Shown: one piece after another, positions 1 through 13,547 of the stretch
Layout of the letters: the number at the start of each line of letters is the position of its first letter
Position numbering within the stretch: position 1 is the first letter of the stretch
Source of the DNA: Thermothelomyces thermophilus ATCC 42464
Taxonomy: Eukaryota > Ascomycota > Sordariomycetes > Sordariales > Chaetomiaceae
NCBI RefSeq assembly: GCF_000226095.1
Contig: NC_016473.1
Coordinates: 1-64,000, forward strand
DNA: 64,000 nucleotides
Direction: 5' to 3'
Translations under genes and position numbers: made by a program
The notes under the pieces: generated by a model
Told to the model about the DNA's origin: nothing
Databases searched by the model: none
What the model saw: the letters and a program-made list of their open reading frames with translations, nothing else

Positions 1-132
1 CCCTAACCCTAACCCTAACCCTAACCCTAACCCTAACCCTAACCCTAACCCTAACCCTAACCCTAACCCTAACCCTAACCCTAACCCTAACCCTAACCCT
101 AACCCTAACCCTAACCCTAACCCTAACCCTAA
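1..132. repeat. Telomere, 22 perfect CCCTAA units
   Basis: Twenty-two uninterrupted copies of CCCTAA read inward from the first base, the C-rich strand of a TTAGGG-type telomere. The array is uniform and stops abruptly at base 132, where sequence of a broken retroelement begins. No subtelomeric helicase gene or other telomere-associated repeat lies between them. This marks the left edge as a true chromosome end. Confidence 0.98.
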
Positions 133-2851
133 TCTTCCACGGGTATCTACGTTTCGTAATATAGCGTTCCGGCTATTCGTTCCTTGAATAATAGTAGCGT
201 TATTTCCGTTTGTCCTTCTATATGATCCGTTCATCAGCTTAAGGCATCTGCTTATACGTTCTCTTTACCCTTCTTATAGCAGATCTTAAAATTAAATTCT
301 ATAAGGAATTCTACCTATCGTATTTATCGTCTGTTAAGCTCTTTTGTCATCGTAAAGTACTGTAAATTCTTATAATCCATATATACTTATACTAGTTCGA
401 TTATACTACTAAGGTATAGTTACTATTCCTTAAAAGCTTTGACAATCGTAAGTAGTTCCTTGTTATAGATCAGATAATTAAGACATAGTCCATCGAGCTT
501 CTTTGAAAAGAAGGCTATAGGATATAGCTTCCCTTGTTCGTCTCGTTATCCTAATTGTCCTCCAATAGCGTAGTCTAAAGCGTCCGTTTCTACCTCAAAT
601 GGCTTCTTAGGGTCTAGTAATACTAGTACTAGATCTTTAGTAATGGCGTTATAGATCTATGTAAATGCTTACTTATATTACTCTTCCTATTAGAATTTAG
701 CGTTCTTCCTAGTAAGTTCGTACAAAGGTTATATAATCGCTCCGAAGTTCCTAATGAACATCTAGTAGAAGTTTGTAAACCTAATAAAACTTCGTACTTC
801 CATAACTAACGTCAGTTATAGCTAATCCTTAATAGCTTCGACCTTTAAAGGTTCTATCCGGATTTGTCCTAGGGATATTTCGTATCCTAAAAATACCGTC
901 TTTCTAACGTAGAATTCGCTCTTTTCCTTGTTAACTGATAGCTTATACGTGTATAACACGTCTAGTACTACTCTTATATACTTCTGGTATTTGTCTATTG
1001 TCTTAGAGAAGATAAGTATATCGTCGAGATAATATATCGTAAATTTGTTAAGAAAGGGTCGGATAGCTTGATTAATCAGGGCTTAGAACGTTACTAACGC
1101 GTTTATAAGTCTAAATAGCATGACAAGGTACTTATAGTAGCTATAGGATATCCTAAAGGCCGTTTTCCACTTGTCGCCTTCTTTAATCTATATATAGTTA
1201 TAGGCTAATGGCAAGTCAAGACGCGTAAAATATTAGGCTCCTGCTAACTAATCTTAGAGCTATAAGATTAGCAATAACAGGTATCGGTTTTTCATAGTCT
1301 ATTTGTTAAGTTACCAATAATTAACATATAACTATAGCTTTCTATCTTTCTTAGGCATAAATAGGATTAGGTAGCCTGCTAGTGATATTAACAGGTAGAT
1401 ATATCCTCTTCGAAGGTTCTCCTCTAAATATCACTTAAGTTCTTCGTTCTATATCTAGCTCATATAGTAAATCTTAAAGAACTTTAGTCGTACTCCTTTC
1501 TTAAGCTTGATCTCGTAATCTTATAGGCCGTACTCTAGTAATCCTTTTAGATACTTCGGTTCGAATGCTAGGTATCCTTTGTATTCCTTTAGTACTTCCC
1601 TAGTCTTGTCTTATCTCTTAGCTTTCTAATAGTATACGAACTTAGTTCTGTCCATAGCGATGCTAGTGATTTCTCCTATCTTAACTTACTACTCTAGTTA
1701 TAGTGCTCTGCATTTGTTAATAGAGAGAATAGCTATTAGCGGTTTAGCTCGTTCCTCCTGTCGTAACGTTGGTGTCGTTATACCGCTTCTTCTAGAGTCT
1801 GTAGTAGTCTGCCTGCTATTGTCTGTCTCTTGTAGTAGATCCGTAGGATATGCCTTTCCTTGAGCATTGTCTGCTTGTAATCCTTATATACTCCTTATCT
1901 TACTAGTCAAATATAACTCCATTTAGGGTCGTAGGTAGCTACCATTTTTCTAGCTAATGTCTGGGTTATAATCTTCATACTATAGTAATCCTAATATTAT
2001 ATCTTTGTCGTTGCCTATATCTATAATACTAAATACGATTGCTATAGTTTTCCCTGCTATAGTAATATTAATCGGTTCGGTCTCCTTATATACCTATTAT
2101 ATTAGAAATGGCCCTTTAACTATACTATACTTCTACTTCATTCTCTAAGGTATCTATAGCTAATTTACAAATATTGGCGAAATTAGGTTTATCTCTACTC
2201 TACTATCTACTAGTATAAGCATTTTATACTGTCTCTATTGTGCTATTATCTATAGTCGCTTATCTTACCGCCGTCGTCCAAAGATTATAGCGATTTCCTA
2301 TATTTCTGCCGGGAGGTCTCGATATAATAGTCTCTTATGCCAGTTCCTCCTATACTATGCTACTACTTGCCGCTATACAGGCATTAATAGTTTTCAGGCC
2401 CCTTGAAGGGCCCTAACCCGTTTCCTAGGTTAATACTAACCTCTTTGGTTATTTAGCTAATAGTAGCTTTGTCGATTATACTCATTTCTATAAGCTATTA
2501 AGTACTTATAGCTTCCTACTATTAGGTCTGTTCTGCTTTTCGTCGTACGTGCCATAGCTTTATCTAAAGCTCCTAGATCCGCGATTTCTTTTCGTCTACG
2601 TAGTAGAGGCAGTCGTTACTCCGGCACGAGTCCTATATATCTCGTCCTATTCTATAGTGCCTAGGCTAGGCTCGTTTTGGTACTACTATAATGCCTTCTA
2701 GATTACGGGCTTCGATCTTCTAGAGTAATTTGGCTACTCTATTTCCTATATCATAGACCTATTCTATAGGGTAGAGGCTTCCGTTCTCATTTCCTTATTA
2801 GGTTAGCTAGTGATTGTTTTTAAATTTGTTATAAAAGTAGTATTAGCATTC
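133..2851 (-). mobile_element. Ty3/gypsy chromovirus fossil A, outer part
   Basis: Minus-strand remnant closely matching element D (19995-27594). It covers the region from the integrase N-terminal part of pol back to the gag 3' region and is cut off at the telomere, so the end of pol and the 3' LTR are missing. It continues at 17940-19765 after the insertion of element B. It is AT-shifted in a RIP-like way and carries many tens of breaks. It is the oldest of the four related copies by nesting order. Confidence 0.9.
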
Positions 2852-3270
2852 TGTCATAGAAATATACATGTAGATACTGCCTAAGCCACTGGCACAAATA
2901 GGCCAATCAAGTCAAAGGAACAAAAGGACCAATCATAGCATGGGAAGCATAATAATCACTACGCTTACCAGTGATCAGGGTAATTATCGCCATACGATCA
3001 CTTACAATCACCGTAATTAGGAATGATCACTAGGATTATATATATATATAGATAGTCACTCGTTATAGTAGACTCTAGGAGTTTACTAGTAGTAATAATT
3101 ACAATCATAGTACTTATACTAAGCATTACTAATTACTATAAGAGACAACTCTAAGTATTATTATAAATCCTTTAGCTTTACCAAATCCCTTAGACAACCT
3201 ATACGCCTATCCTACTTTACCTACCTCCATCTAGACCCTTTTAGAAGAAATCTAAGTTAGGTTCGTTACG
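2852..3270 (+). repeat. 5' LTR of element B (about 419 bp)
   Basis: It pairs with 17521-17939. It shares the second half, including the 3' terminal block ending near TTCGT(C/T)AC, with the LTRs of C and D. Its first half diverges, so it represents a different LTR subfamily of 419 bp rather than 448-449 bp. A TATATA-rich stretch lies near 3038-3050. Confidence 0.88.
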
Positions 3271-5952
3271 TATTATTACTACTCCCTTTGTTCTATCATG
3301 GTTCAAAACAGAGGTAACTTCGACCTCGACATCGATATAGCTACTAACGTCACGGCCAAACAGCTGCTCACTTAGCTTAGTCAACTCTAGCAGCGGATCT
3401 AGGAGTTAGACCAGAGAGATAAGGCTGCTTAAGCTTAAATCAAGGAACTCGAGAACCACGAAAAGTACTTGTAGAAGCTAGTTAATGAGGCCTACACTAA
3501 AATCGAGACGCTCGAGACTACTAAAGCGAGCTACATCAAGATCGAACTACCTGGTAAATATAGAGGAACTAAGGAAGATCTTGTAGGATTCCTAATAAAC
3601 CTCTGATCCTACTTCTGGCTTAACGACAATAAGTTTCTAGATAATAAAGCTAAAGTTCTCTATATAGCTACGAGACTAGAGGGTAAGGCACTTAGATAGT
3701 TTGAGCCTATATAGAATGACTATCTTATTGAGGAAGACGAAGACGACCGAGACACGTTTATATAGGCAGTCTTCTAATCTTACGACCGTTTCGAAGAAGA
3801 GCTTTAGAAGGTTTTTAGCAATAAGGACAAGAAGATTTATATATAAGAAAGACTCGCTAATCTCCGACAGACCAAGTTAGTAGCCTCCTATACTATATAG
3901 TTTAGATAGGACATACTTAAGTCTTAGCTTAATGATAAGGTATTAATATAATTATTCTATAATAGCTTAAAGGAAAAGGTTAAGGACAAGCTATATAAGT
4001 GTAATCGGCCTAAGACCCTAGACAAATATATTATATAGGCTATTAGAATTAATAATTAACTCTATATATAAGAGCAGCAGAAACGAGGTCAAATAAACAG
4101 AACTATAGTTAAGGCTAATAACAAGAAAAAGCGAGTATATATTAGTACCTTATATAGGATATACCCTAGAGCTATAGATATAGATATAGCATAGAAGCAA
4201 GACCGGAAGAAGACGACTAAAGACAAGTCCAATGTTACCTACTATAACTATAGAAAGAAAGGGCACTATAAACAAGAATACCAGAGCCTAAAGAAAGAAT
4301 AGAAACTAACCCCTAGAAAGGAAATTACGACTATTAACGAAACTACTAAGGACGTTATCAAAGTAGCGACTATAAGCTACAAAGACAAGGGCAATAATAT
4401 AGATAGTCTTAGATACGACAGCGACAGCGAAGACAAACAAGCATCGTACTCCGAACTAGTCACTATAGACCCAGAGACAGGTCTTGCCGAATGGGACATG
4501 GCAGGAGAATATGCACCGCCAGTTTCGATTCTCCTAGTCTTGAGGCAGTGGGGTTTTACAGTTATACAGAGGCGGGATAGATCGTAGATAACCGACACCT
4601 AAGGAATTGGAAGACCTAGACCTAATGTTCTATTCCTCTAGGAACGAATTAAATAGTATTATAATAAAGTTTTTCGGCTTAATATAGAACTATACGAACA
4701 GGATGGACGCTTGATTTGACTTGCCTATTAGAGCGATAGAATGAGGGACGAAATGAGGGAACTCTAATATATTATAGAAACTATCAAAGGAGAACAGCCT
4801 ATAATATACGATAGGCCTGATAGCTATACTAAGTATCTTAATAGCTAATAACTTAGTAACGACATATAGAACCTAGAATACTAGTTTATACAAGCAAACT
4901 ATAGAAAAGACAAGCGTACGTGGGAAAGCTACTAGAAGAAATACTCCTATATTAGTACTAGAGTACCTATAGTCTATATATAATGGGAAGGATTTGGGAA
5001 AGAATTCTAATACCTCCTAGGTGACACTACGCAACTATACCCTCGACATAAGGCATATACGCAAGTGCCCTAGTTCTAGTGTATAGCACACGAATGCCAA
5101 TACCACTTCTATGACAAATTCGAAAATAATCACTAGCTAACCTGGCAAGGAAATAAGGACAGAAGTTCACGCCCTATAGAATAGGTCTATAATATAGGAA
5201 ACAGAGTAGCCGAATTGCTCTAGAAGATTAAAGCCTACAATTTAGAAAGCATTACAATAGTTTTAAAACAAGCCTGGCCTAGGCACTACGGAACCAGACA
5301 AGATATATAGGACTCGTGCTAGAGTAACAATTGCCTCTATTACACGGATAAAAAGAAATTACGAATTCGGGAGCTTTAGATGAAGCTATAGCATGTATGA
5401 CGGAAAGTAGAATAGACCTAATAGTAGGAAGCTACAAGTACTAAATGGCTTATAGAAATAAGTACGATCGATAAAGCCGCTATTAGCCGAACAATTAAAG
5501 AGGTTAGTACTAACCTAGGAAATAGGTCAAGGCCCTTCGAGGGGCCTAGAAACTATTAACACCTGTATAGTGGCAAGTGGTAGCATAGTATAGGAAGGAC
5601 TAGCACAAGAGACCACTATATCGAGACCTCCTAGTAGAAACATAGGAAATCGCTATAATCTTTAGACGACGGCGGCAAGACAAGCGATTATAGATAATAG
5701 TATAGTAGAAATAGCACAAAATGCTTATACTAGTAGATAGTAGAGCAGAGATAAATCTGATTTCGCCGACACTTGTAAATTAGCTACGAATACCCTAAAG
5801 AATAAAGCAGAAGTATAGTATAGTCAAAGGGCTATTTCCGATATAGTAGGTATATAAGGAGACCGAACCGATCGATATTACTATAGTAAGGAAGACTATA
5901 ACAGTTATATTTAGTATCATAAACATAGGTAACGATAAAGATATAATATTAG
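2852..5952 (+). mobile_element. Ty3/gypsy chromovirus fossil B, left part
   Basis: Plus-strand element inserted in fossil A. It starts with a 5' LTR (2852-3270), then a gag region beginning near 3299 and the start of pol. It stops where element C is inserted and resumes after it at 13548. The flanking 5-mers in A, at 2847-2851 and 17940-17944, are CATTC and CATTT, a target-site duplication altered by one transition. It is RIP-like throughout and heavily broken. Confidence 0.92.
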
Positions 5953-6400
5953 TGTGACGAACCTAACTCAGACTTCTTCTAAAAGGGTCCAGACGGAGGT
6001 AGGTGAAGCGGGACAAGCAGGCAGGTCGTCTAAGGGATTCGGTGAAGCCAAGGGGTTCATAACAACACTTAGAGTTGTCTCTCACAGTAATCAGCAATGC
6101 TTGGTATAAGTACTGTGATTGTGATTGTTACCACTGGCGAACTCCCAGAGTCCACCATAACGAGTGACTAGCTAGCTATATATACACAATGGTCTGTCCT
6201 TCTTCAATAGTTATCACCAGTACTACTTCTCCTTTCACTTCGTGATTCTACGTTGTCGACGGTGATATGTTATTATCACTAGTGAAGACCTTAGTCTTGG
6301 CGGTGATAATCTTCTGATTGGTCCGTCGAGTGATTAGCTGTCGGAATGTCCCGTGTCCTAGCTGTAGCCTGCTAGGCCGCCTATGTGCTTATCCGTGACA
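5953..6400 (-). repeat. LTR of element C (3' LTR in element orientation)
   Basis: A 448-bp copy bounded by TGTGACGAAC and CCGTGACA on the plus strand. It is nearly identical to 13100-13547 and collinear with the 449-bp LTR of D. Confidence 0.93.
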
Positions 6401-6747
6401 CGATGCCCCTCCTTTAAGGCTTTCGACCCGAAAGCCCTCTTAGGTCGTTTCAAATAGCGCTAATAGCCTTTCGCTTGTAAGTACTACATTCTCCCTGTTT
6501 CTATATTGTGGTCGCTATGCTAACAAAATGCTAATAGAGAAACGGAAGTCGTATTCTATACGTTACCATGCTTCCCTTGCTTAGAACATCGCTAAGAACG
6601 GTTTTGTTGTTATGCCTTGCTCTTAGTACGCGTCATAAGGCCTCATCTATAAAATGATCGTGTATATAAAGTGTTACGAGGCCTGTGTTTGTCAGGGTCA
6701 TTCTTGCGATGGCTCTAGCATCCTGCTTTCTTCTTATAAGCTTGTCT

Positions 6748-6749
<2 letters not shown>

Positions 6750-6777
<28 letters not shown>
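6750..6777. repeat. T28 homopolymer in element C
   Basis: A run of 28 T on the plus strand. It corresponds in position to the A24 run of element D (26767-26790), the pyrimidine tract of the putative intron of the antisense gene. Retention of the tract in a RIP-degraded sibling shows it predates the divergence of C and D. Confidence 0.85.
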
Positions 6778-6780
<3 letters not shown>

Positions 6781-9700
6781 ATGATTCTTGATGTTTGTTC
6801 TAGTAGATTGCATTCTTTAGGAGTAGCGTCGTATCAAAGATGCTGAACGTCGTGCCGAACTTGAGCTAGATAAATCCTAACGCCGTCTAGAAGAGGCCTA
6901 GTGTAAGTTATCCGAAAAGCTTATACGGCTCCGGCGTCTTCGTTAGCAGAAGGAGTTTTTGGTAGAGAAAGGTGCCGATATAGTAGCGTGTAGTCTGTTA
7001 ACCTTAGACGAGTTGGAGGAGGTTGAGTGGCAAGAGATGCCTGCTATGCCCTCGTTATAGATTAATAATGCCGTCGATGCTATCGACTAGGGCGCTATCT
7101 TTAGTCCTGTCCTGGGTTTTCCTTTAGTCGATCCGGGTTCTACTAGTAGAACTGTTCCAGTTTCTTAGGGCAGTTCAAATTCTTGACTAGTTCCTATAAG
7201 TTGTCTTCTAGTCCGAAATCAAGCTATTTGACCAGGTACTATAGTTCCCCGTTAATAATATATGAATCTAGAATTTCTTCGACGTCCTATTCTTCCTCTT
7301 TGTCCTCTGCTTCGATGTATATAGCAACCTTGGCGTTCTTTGGTGCTAGTTCGAGAAGTGAAATATGAAAAACATCCGTCTATAGTCGTATAGATAACGG
7401 TAACGATAGTCGGTAGTTAGATGTCGAAATTCGTTCTTTGATAACGAAGGGTCTGACCTTCTTGAAGTCTAGCTTCGTGCTTGGTCGTTTGGTTCGTAAG
7501 TTCCGTATAATCAAGTAGACTTTGTCTCCCCTCTCTAGGCGAGGTCCTTCGAGCCTATGTTTGTCGTAGTAGTTCTTTATTCTGGTCTTGACAAACTCGA
7601 GTTCCTTTTTAAGCTTTTCATGCAGTGTATACATTTGTTCCGCTTTGACTGCTACTCTCGGCACTGTAACCCCTGGTCCTTGCCTAAGGTCTGCTTTATA
7701 TCCGTAGTTCGCGAAGAACGGTATGACTTTGGTCGTTTCTGTTAGCGTCGTGTTATAAGCGAGTTGTGCTATTAGTAATAGTATGACCTAGTCGTTTTGC
7801 TGGTAGTTGATATAAGAGCGGAGGTACTGCTTAATAACTTGGTTTAGTCGCTCCGTTTGTCTATCAGTCTGTAGGTGATATGCCGTTAATAACTTACTGT
7901 TAATGCCTAATCGTTATATTAACGCTTGCTAGAATTTCGACGCGAACTTGGTGTCTCTATTGGTGATCTATTCTTGTGGCTAAGCATATACTGATGTAAC
8001 TTGCCGATAGATTACGTCTGCTAACTATTCTACTGTCTAGGACTCCTTATAGGGAAAGAAGTATGCCCACTTAGTCAGGCGATCTACTATAGTAAGAATA
8101 CTATCGTAGGTCACTCCTATAGCTATGTCCTTAGATTCCGGCAGCTTTATAATGAAGTCTATTATGACTAAACTCTATAGTTTATTAGCTGTTAGTAGTG
8201 GCTAAAGTAGCCTATATAGCTTATGTTATGCCGTTTTGCTCTAATTATAGATATTATAGTTCCGTACAACTTCCTTAACTTATACCGTTAACTATAGAAA
8301 GTCGTAGTGTTTCTTAACTTATATGACAGTCTTCGTAACTCCTTTGTGTCCTCCGAGTTTTGACTTATAGAGTTCTCGAATCATTCGTAGCTATTGATCT
8401 TTATCATGGATATATACTTTGCCTTGGTATCAGAGTTTCCCATCTTTTTCTTCTACTCCGTTAGGTACCAGTGGTCCGGGTGCTACTTGATACTATATCT
8501 CGTTGATCCTTTCTTTTTGAAAGATTGCGTAGCATTCTAGGAACGAGTCGAGTGGATTATCTTCTACGGGTGTCTGCGTCTCGTGATGTAGCGTTCCGTC
8601 TGTCCGTTCCTTGAACAACGGTGGTGTCGTTCCCGTTCGTCCTTCCGTGTGATCCGTTCGTCGACTTAAGATGTCCGCTCGTACGTTCTCTTTGCCCTTC
8701 TTATAGCGGATCTCAAAGTTGAATTCCGCGAGGAATTCTGCCTATCGTATTTGTCGTCCGTTAAGTTCCTTTATCGTCGTAAAGTATCGTAAATTCTTGT
8801 GATCCATATATACTTGTACCGGTTCAATCGTGCCGCTAAGGTATAGTCGCCATTCCTTGAAAGCTTCGACAATCGTAAGTAGTTCCTTATTATAGATCGG
8901 ATAATTAAGACGTAGTCTATCGAGCTTCTTTGAAAAGAAGGCTATAGGATGTAGCTTTCCTTGTCTGTCTCGTTATCCTAATTGTCTTCTGATGGCGTAG
9001 TCTAAAGCGTCCGTTTCTACCTCGAATAGCTTCTTAGGGTCTAGTAGTACTAGTACTAGGTCTTTGGTAATGGCGTTCCGGATCTACGTAAATGCTTACT
9101 CGTGTTATTCTTCCCATTAGAATTTAGTATTCTTCTTAGTGAGTTTGTATAAAGGTTATACGATCGCTCTAAAGTTCCTAATGAACATCCGGTAGAAGTT
9201 TACAAATCCGATGAAGCTTCGTACTTCCGTGACTGACGTCGGTCGTAGCCAATTCTTGATAGCTTTAACCTTTAAAGGTTCCATCCGGATTTGTCCTAGG
9301 GATATCTCGTATTCTAGAAACACCATTTTCCTAACGTAGAATTCGCTCTTTTCCTTGTTAACTAATAGCTTGTACGCGTATAGTGCGTCTAGCACTGCTT
9401 TTACGTACTTCTAGTATTCGTCTATCGTCTTGGAGAAGATGAGTATGTCGTCGAGATAATATACCGCAAATTTGTCGAGAAAGGGTCAGATAGCTTGATC
9501 AATTAGGGCTTAGAACGTTGCCGGCGCGTTTGTAAGTCCAAATGGCATGACGAGGTACTCATAGTGGCTATAGGGTGTCCTAAAGGCCGTTTTCCACTCG
9601 TCGCCTTCTTTAATCCGTATATAGTTATAGGCTAATAGCAAGTTAAGACGCGTAAAATATTAGGCTCCTGCTAACTAATCTCGGAGCCGTGAGATTAGCA

Positions 9701-12700
9701 GTAACGGGTATCGATTTTTCACAGTCTGTTTGTTAAGTTACCAATAGTCGACGTATAACTATAGCTTTCCGTCTTTCTTAGGTATAAATAGGATTAGGTA
9801 GCCTACTAGCGATGTCAACGGGCGGATATATCCTCTTTGAAGGTTCTCCTCCAAATATCGCTTAAGTTCTTCGTTCTATATCTAGCTCGTATAGTAAATC
9901 TTAAAGAACTTTAGTCATGCTCCTTCCTTAAGCTTGATCTCGTGATCCTATAGGCCGTATTCTAGTAGTCCTTCCAGATGTTTCGGTTCGAATGCTAGGT
10001 ATCCTTCGTATTCCTTTAGTGCTTCCCTAGTCTTGTCTCATCTCTCGGTTTTCTAGTAGTATACGAACTTGGTTCCGTCTATAGCGATACTAGCGATTTC
10101 TCCTGTCTCGACCTACTACTCTAATTGCAGTGTTCCGCATTCGTTGACGGAGAGAACAGCTATCGGTAATTTAGCTTGTTCCTCCTATCGCGATATCGAT
10201 ATCGTTATGCCGCCTCTTCCAGAGTCTGTAGTGGTCTGCCTGCCACTATCTGTCTCTTGTGGTAGATCCGTAGGATATGCCTTTCCTTAAGCATCGTCTA
10301 CTCGCGATCCTTGTACGCTCCCCATCTCGCTAGTCAAATACGACTCCGTTCGGGGTTGTAGGTAGCCACTATTCTTCCAGCTAATGTCTAGGTTATAGTC
10401 TTCATGCTATAGTAACCCTAATATTATATCTTTGTCATTGCCCATGTCTACGATACTAAATACAACTGCTATAGTCCTTCCTACTATAGTAATATCGATC
10501 GGTTCGGTCTCCTTACGTACCTATTACGTCGGAAATGGCCCTTTAACTATACTATGCTTCCGCTTTATTCTCTAGGGTATCCGTAGCTAATTTACAAGTG
10601 TCGGCGAAATCAGATTTATCTCTACTCCACTATCTACTAGTACGAGCATTTCGTGCTATTTCCACTATGCTGTTATCTATAATTGCTTGTCTTGCCGCCG
10701 TTATCTAAAGATTGCAGCGATTTCCTATGTTTCCGCCGGGAGGTCTCGATATAGTGGTCTCTTACGCTAGTCCCTCCTATACTGCGCTACTACTCACCGC
10801 TACGTAGGCGTTAATGGTTTCTAGGCCCCTCGAAGGGCCCTAACCCGTTTCCCAGGTCAGTACTAACCTCTTCGGTTGTTCGGCTAATAGCAGCTTCGTC
10901 AATCGTACTTATTTCCGTAAGCTATTAAGTGCTTGCGGTTTCCTACCATTAGGTCTATTCCGCTTTCCGTCGTACGTACTATAGCTTCGTCTAAAGCTCC
11001 TGAATTTGTAATTTCTTTTCTTCCGTATGATAGAGGCAATCGTTACTCTAGCACGAGTCCTATATATCTCGTCCGGTTCCGTAGTGCCTAGGCCAGGCTC
11101 GTCTTAGAACTATTATAATGCTTTCTAAATTATAGGCTTCGATCTTCCAGAGCAATTCGGCCGCTCTGTTTCCTACATCGTAGACCTATTCCGCAGGGCG
11201 TAAGCTTCCGTCCTCATTTCCTTGTCAGGTCGGCCAGTGATTGTTTTCGAATTTGTCGCGGAAGTAGTATCGGCATTCGTATGCTATACACTAGAACCAG
11301 GGCACTTACGCATATGCCTCGTATCGAGGGTATAGTCGCGTAGCGTCGCCTAGGAGGTATTAGAATTCTTTCCCAAATCCTTCCCATTATACGTAGACTA
11401 TAGGTACTCTAGTACTAACATAGGAGTATTTCTTCTAGTAGCTTTCCTACGTACGCTCATCTTTTCCGCGGTTCGCGTGTATAAACTAGTATTCTAGGTT
11501 TCGTACGTCGTTACTAAGTTACTAGCCGTCAAGATACTTGGTGTAGCTATCAGGCCCATCGTATATTACAGGCTATTCTCCTTTAATGGTTTCCACGATA
11601 CGTTAGAGTTCCCTTATCTCGTCCCTCATTCTATCGCTCTACTAGGCAAGTCGAATCAAGCGTCCATCCCGTTCACGTAGTTCTACGTTAAGCCGAAAAA
11701 CTTTGTTACGATACTATTCGATTCGTTCCTAGAGGAATAGAACATTAGGTCTAGGTCTTTCGATTCCTTAGGTGTCGATTGTCCACGATCTATCCCGCCT
11801 CTACGTGACCGTGAAACCCCACTGCCTCAAGGCTAGGAGAATCGAAACTGGCGGTGCATACTCTCCTGCCATGTCCTATTTGGCAAGACCTGTCTCTAGG
11901 TCTACAGTGACCAGTTCGGAGTACGGTGCTTGTTCGTCTTTACCGTCGCCGTCGTGTCCGAGACTGTCCGTGTCACTGCCCTTGTCTTTATAGCTTGTAG
12001 CCGCTACTTCGATGACGTCCTTAGTAGTTTCGTCGATAGCCGTAACTTCCTTTCTAGGGACTATCTTCTATTCTTTCTTCGGGCTACGACATTCTCGCTT
12101 ATAGTGCCCTTTCTTTCTGTAATTGTAGTAGGTAACATTAGACTTGTCTTTGGTCGTCTTCTTCTGGTCCTACTTTTGCGCTACGTCTATATCTATAGCT
12201 CTAGGATACATCCTATACAAGGTACTAACGTACGCTTGCTTTTTCTTATCGTTAGCCTTAACCATAGTTCTGTTCATTCGACCTCGTTTTTACTACTCTT
12301 ATATGTAGAGTCGATCATCGATTCTAATAGCCTATATAATGTATTTGTCTAGGGTCTTAGGCCGGTCGTACTTATATAGCTCATCCTTAACCTTTTCCTT
12401 TAAGCTATTATAGAATAGTTACATCAACGCCTTGTCGTTAAGCTAAGACTTAAGCATGTCCTATCTAAACTATATGGCGTAGGAGGCTACTAACTTGGTC
12501 TATCGGAGATTGGCGAGTCTTTCTTATATATAAATCTTCTCGTCTTTATCGCCGAAAACCTTTCAAAGCTCTTCTTCGAAACGGTCGTAAGATCGGAAGA
12601 CTGCCTATATAAACACGTCTCGGTCGTCTTCGTCTTCCTTAATAAGATAGTTGTTCTATATAGGCTCGAACCATCTAAGTGCCTTACCCTCCAGTCTTAT

Positions 12701-13099
12701 AGCTACGTAGAGGACTTTGGCTTTGTCGTCCGGAAACTTGTCGTTATTAAGCCGGAAGTAGGATCGGAGGTTTGTCAGGAATCCTACAAGATCCTCCTTA
12801 GTTCCTCCGTATTTACTAGGTAGTTCGATCTTAATACGGCTCGCCTTGGCGGTCTCGAGCGCTTCGATTTTGGTATAAGCCTCGTTAACCAACTTCTACG
12901 AGTACTTTTCGCGATTCTCGAGTTCCTTGATTCGAGCTTAAGTAGCCTTGTCTCTCTAGTCCAACTCCTAGATCCGCTGCTAGAGTTGACTAAGCTAGGC
13001 GAGCAGTTATTCGGCCGTGACGTCGGTAGCCATGTCGGTATCGAGGTCGAAGTCACCTCCGTTCTGAACTATGACAGAACAAAGGGAGTAGTAACAATG

Positions 13100-13547
13100 T
13101 GTGACGAACCTAACTCAGACTTCTTCTGAAAGGGTCCAGACGGAGGTAGGTGAAGCGGGACAAGCAGGCAGGTCGTCTAAGGGATTCGGTGAAGCCAAGG
13201 GGTTTATAACAACACTTAGAGTTGTCTCTTACAGTAATCAGCAATACTTGGTATAAGTACTATGATTGTGATTGTTACCACTGGCGAACTCCCAGAGTCC
13301 ACTATAACGAGTGACTAGCTAGCTATATATATACAATGGTCTATCCTTCTTTAATAGTTATCACTAGTACTACTTCTCCTTTTACTTCGTGATTCTGCGT
13401 TGTCGACGGTGATATATTATTATCACTAGTGAAGACCTTAGTCTTGGCGGTAATAATCTTCTGATTGGTCCGTCGAGTGATTGGCTATCGGAATGTCCCG
13501 TGTCCTAGCTACAGCCTGCCAGGCCGCCCATGTGCTTATCCGTGACA
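13100..13547 (-). repeat. LTR of element C (5' LTR in element orientation)
   Basis: A 448-bp copy next to the reverse-oriented gag start near 13060. It is followed immediately by the ATTAG target duplication and then by resumed element B sequence. Confidence 0.93.

Larger units (their letters stand above)
5953..13547 (-). mobile_element. Ty3/gypsy chromovirus fossil C, full length, nested in B
   Basis: Minus-strand full-length element of about 7.6 kb with an LTR at each end (5953-6400 and 13100-13547). The target-site duplication ATTAG flanks it at 5948-5952 and 13548-13552. The internal order matches D: on the plus strand one reads the region antisense to D's Zn2Cys6 gene (about 6470-7190), then pol, then gag in reverse. 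It is AT-shifted by RIP-like transitions and broken in many tens of places, but less decayed than A and B. It is the youngest of the three fossils by nesting. Confidence 0.93.
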
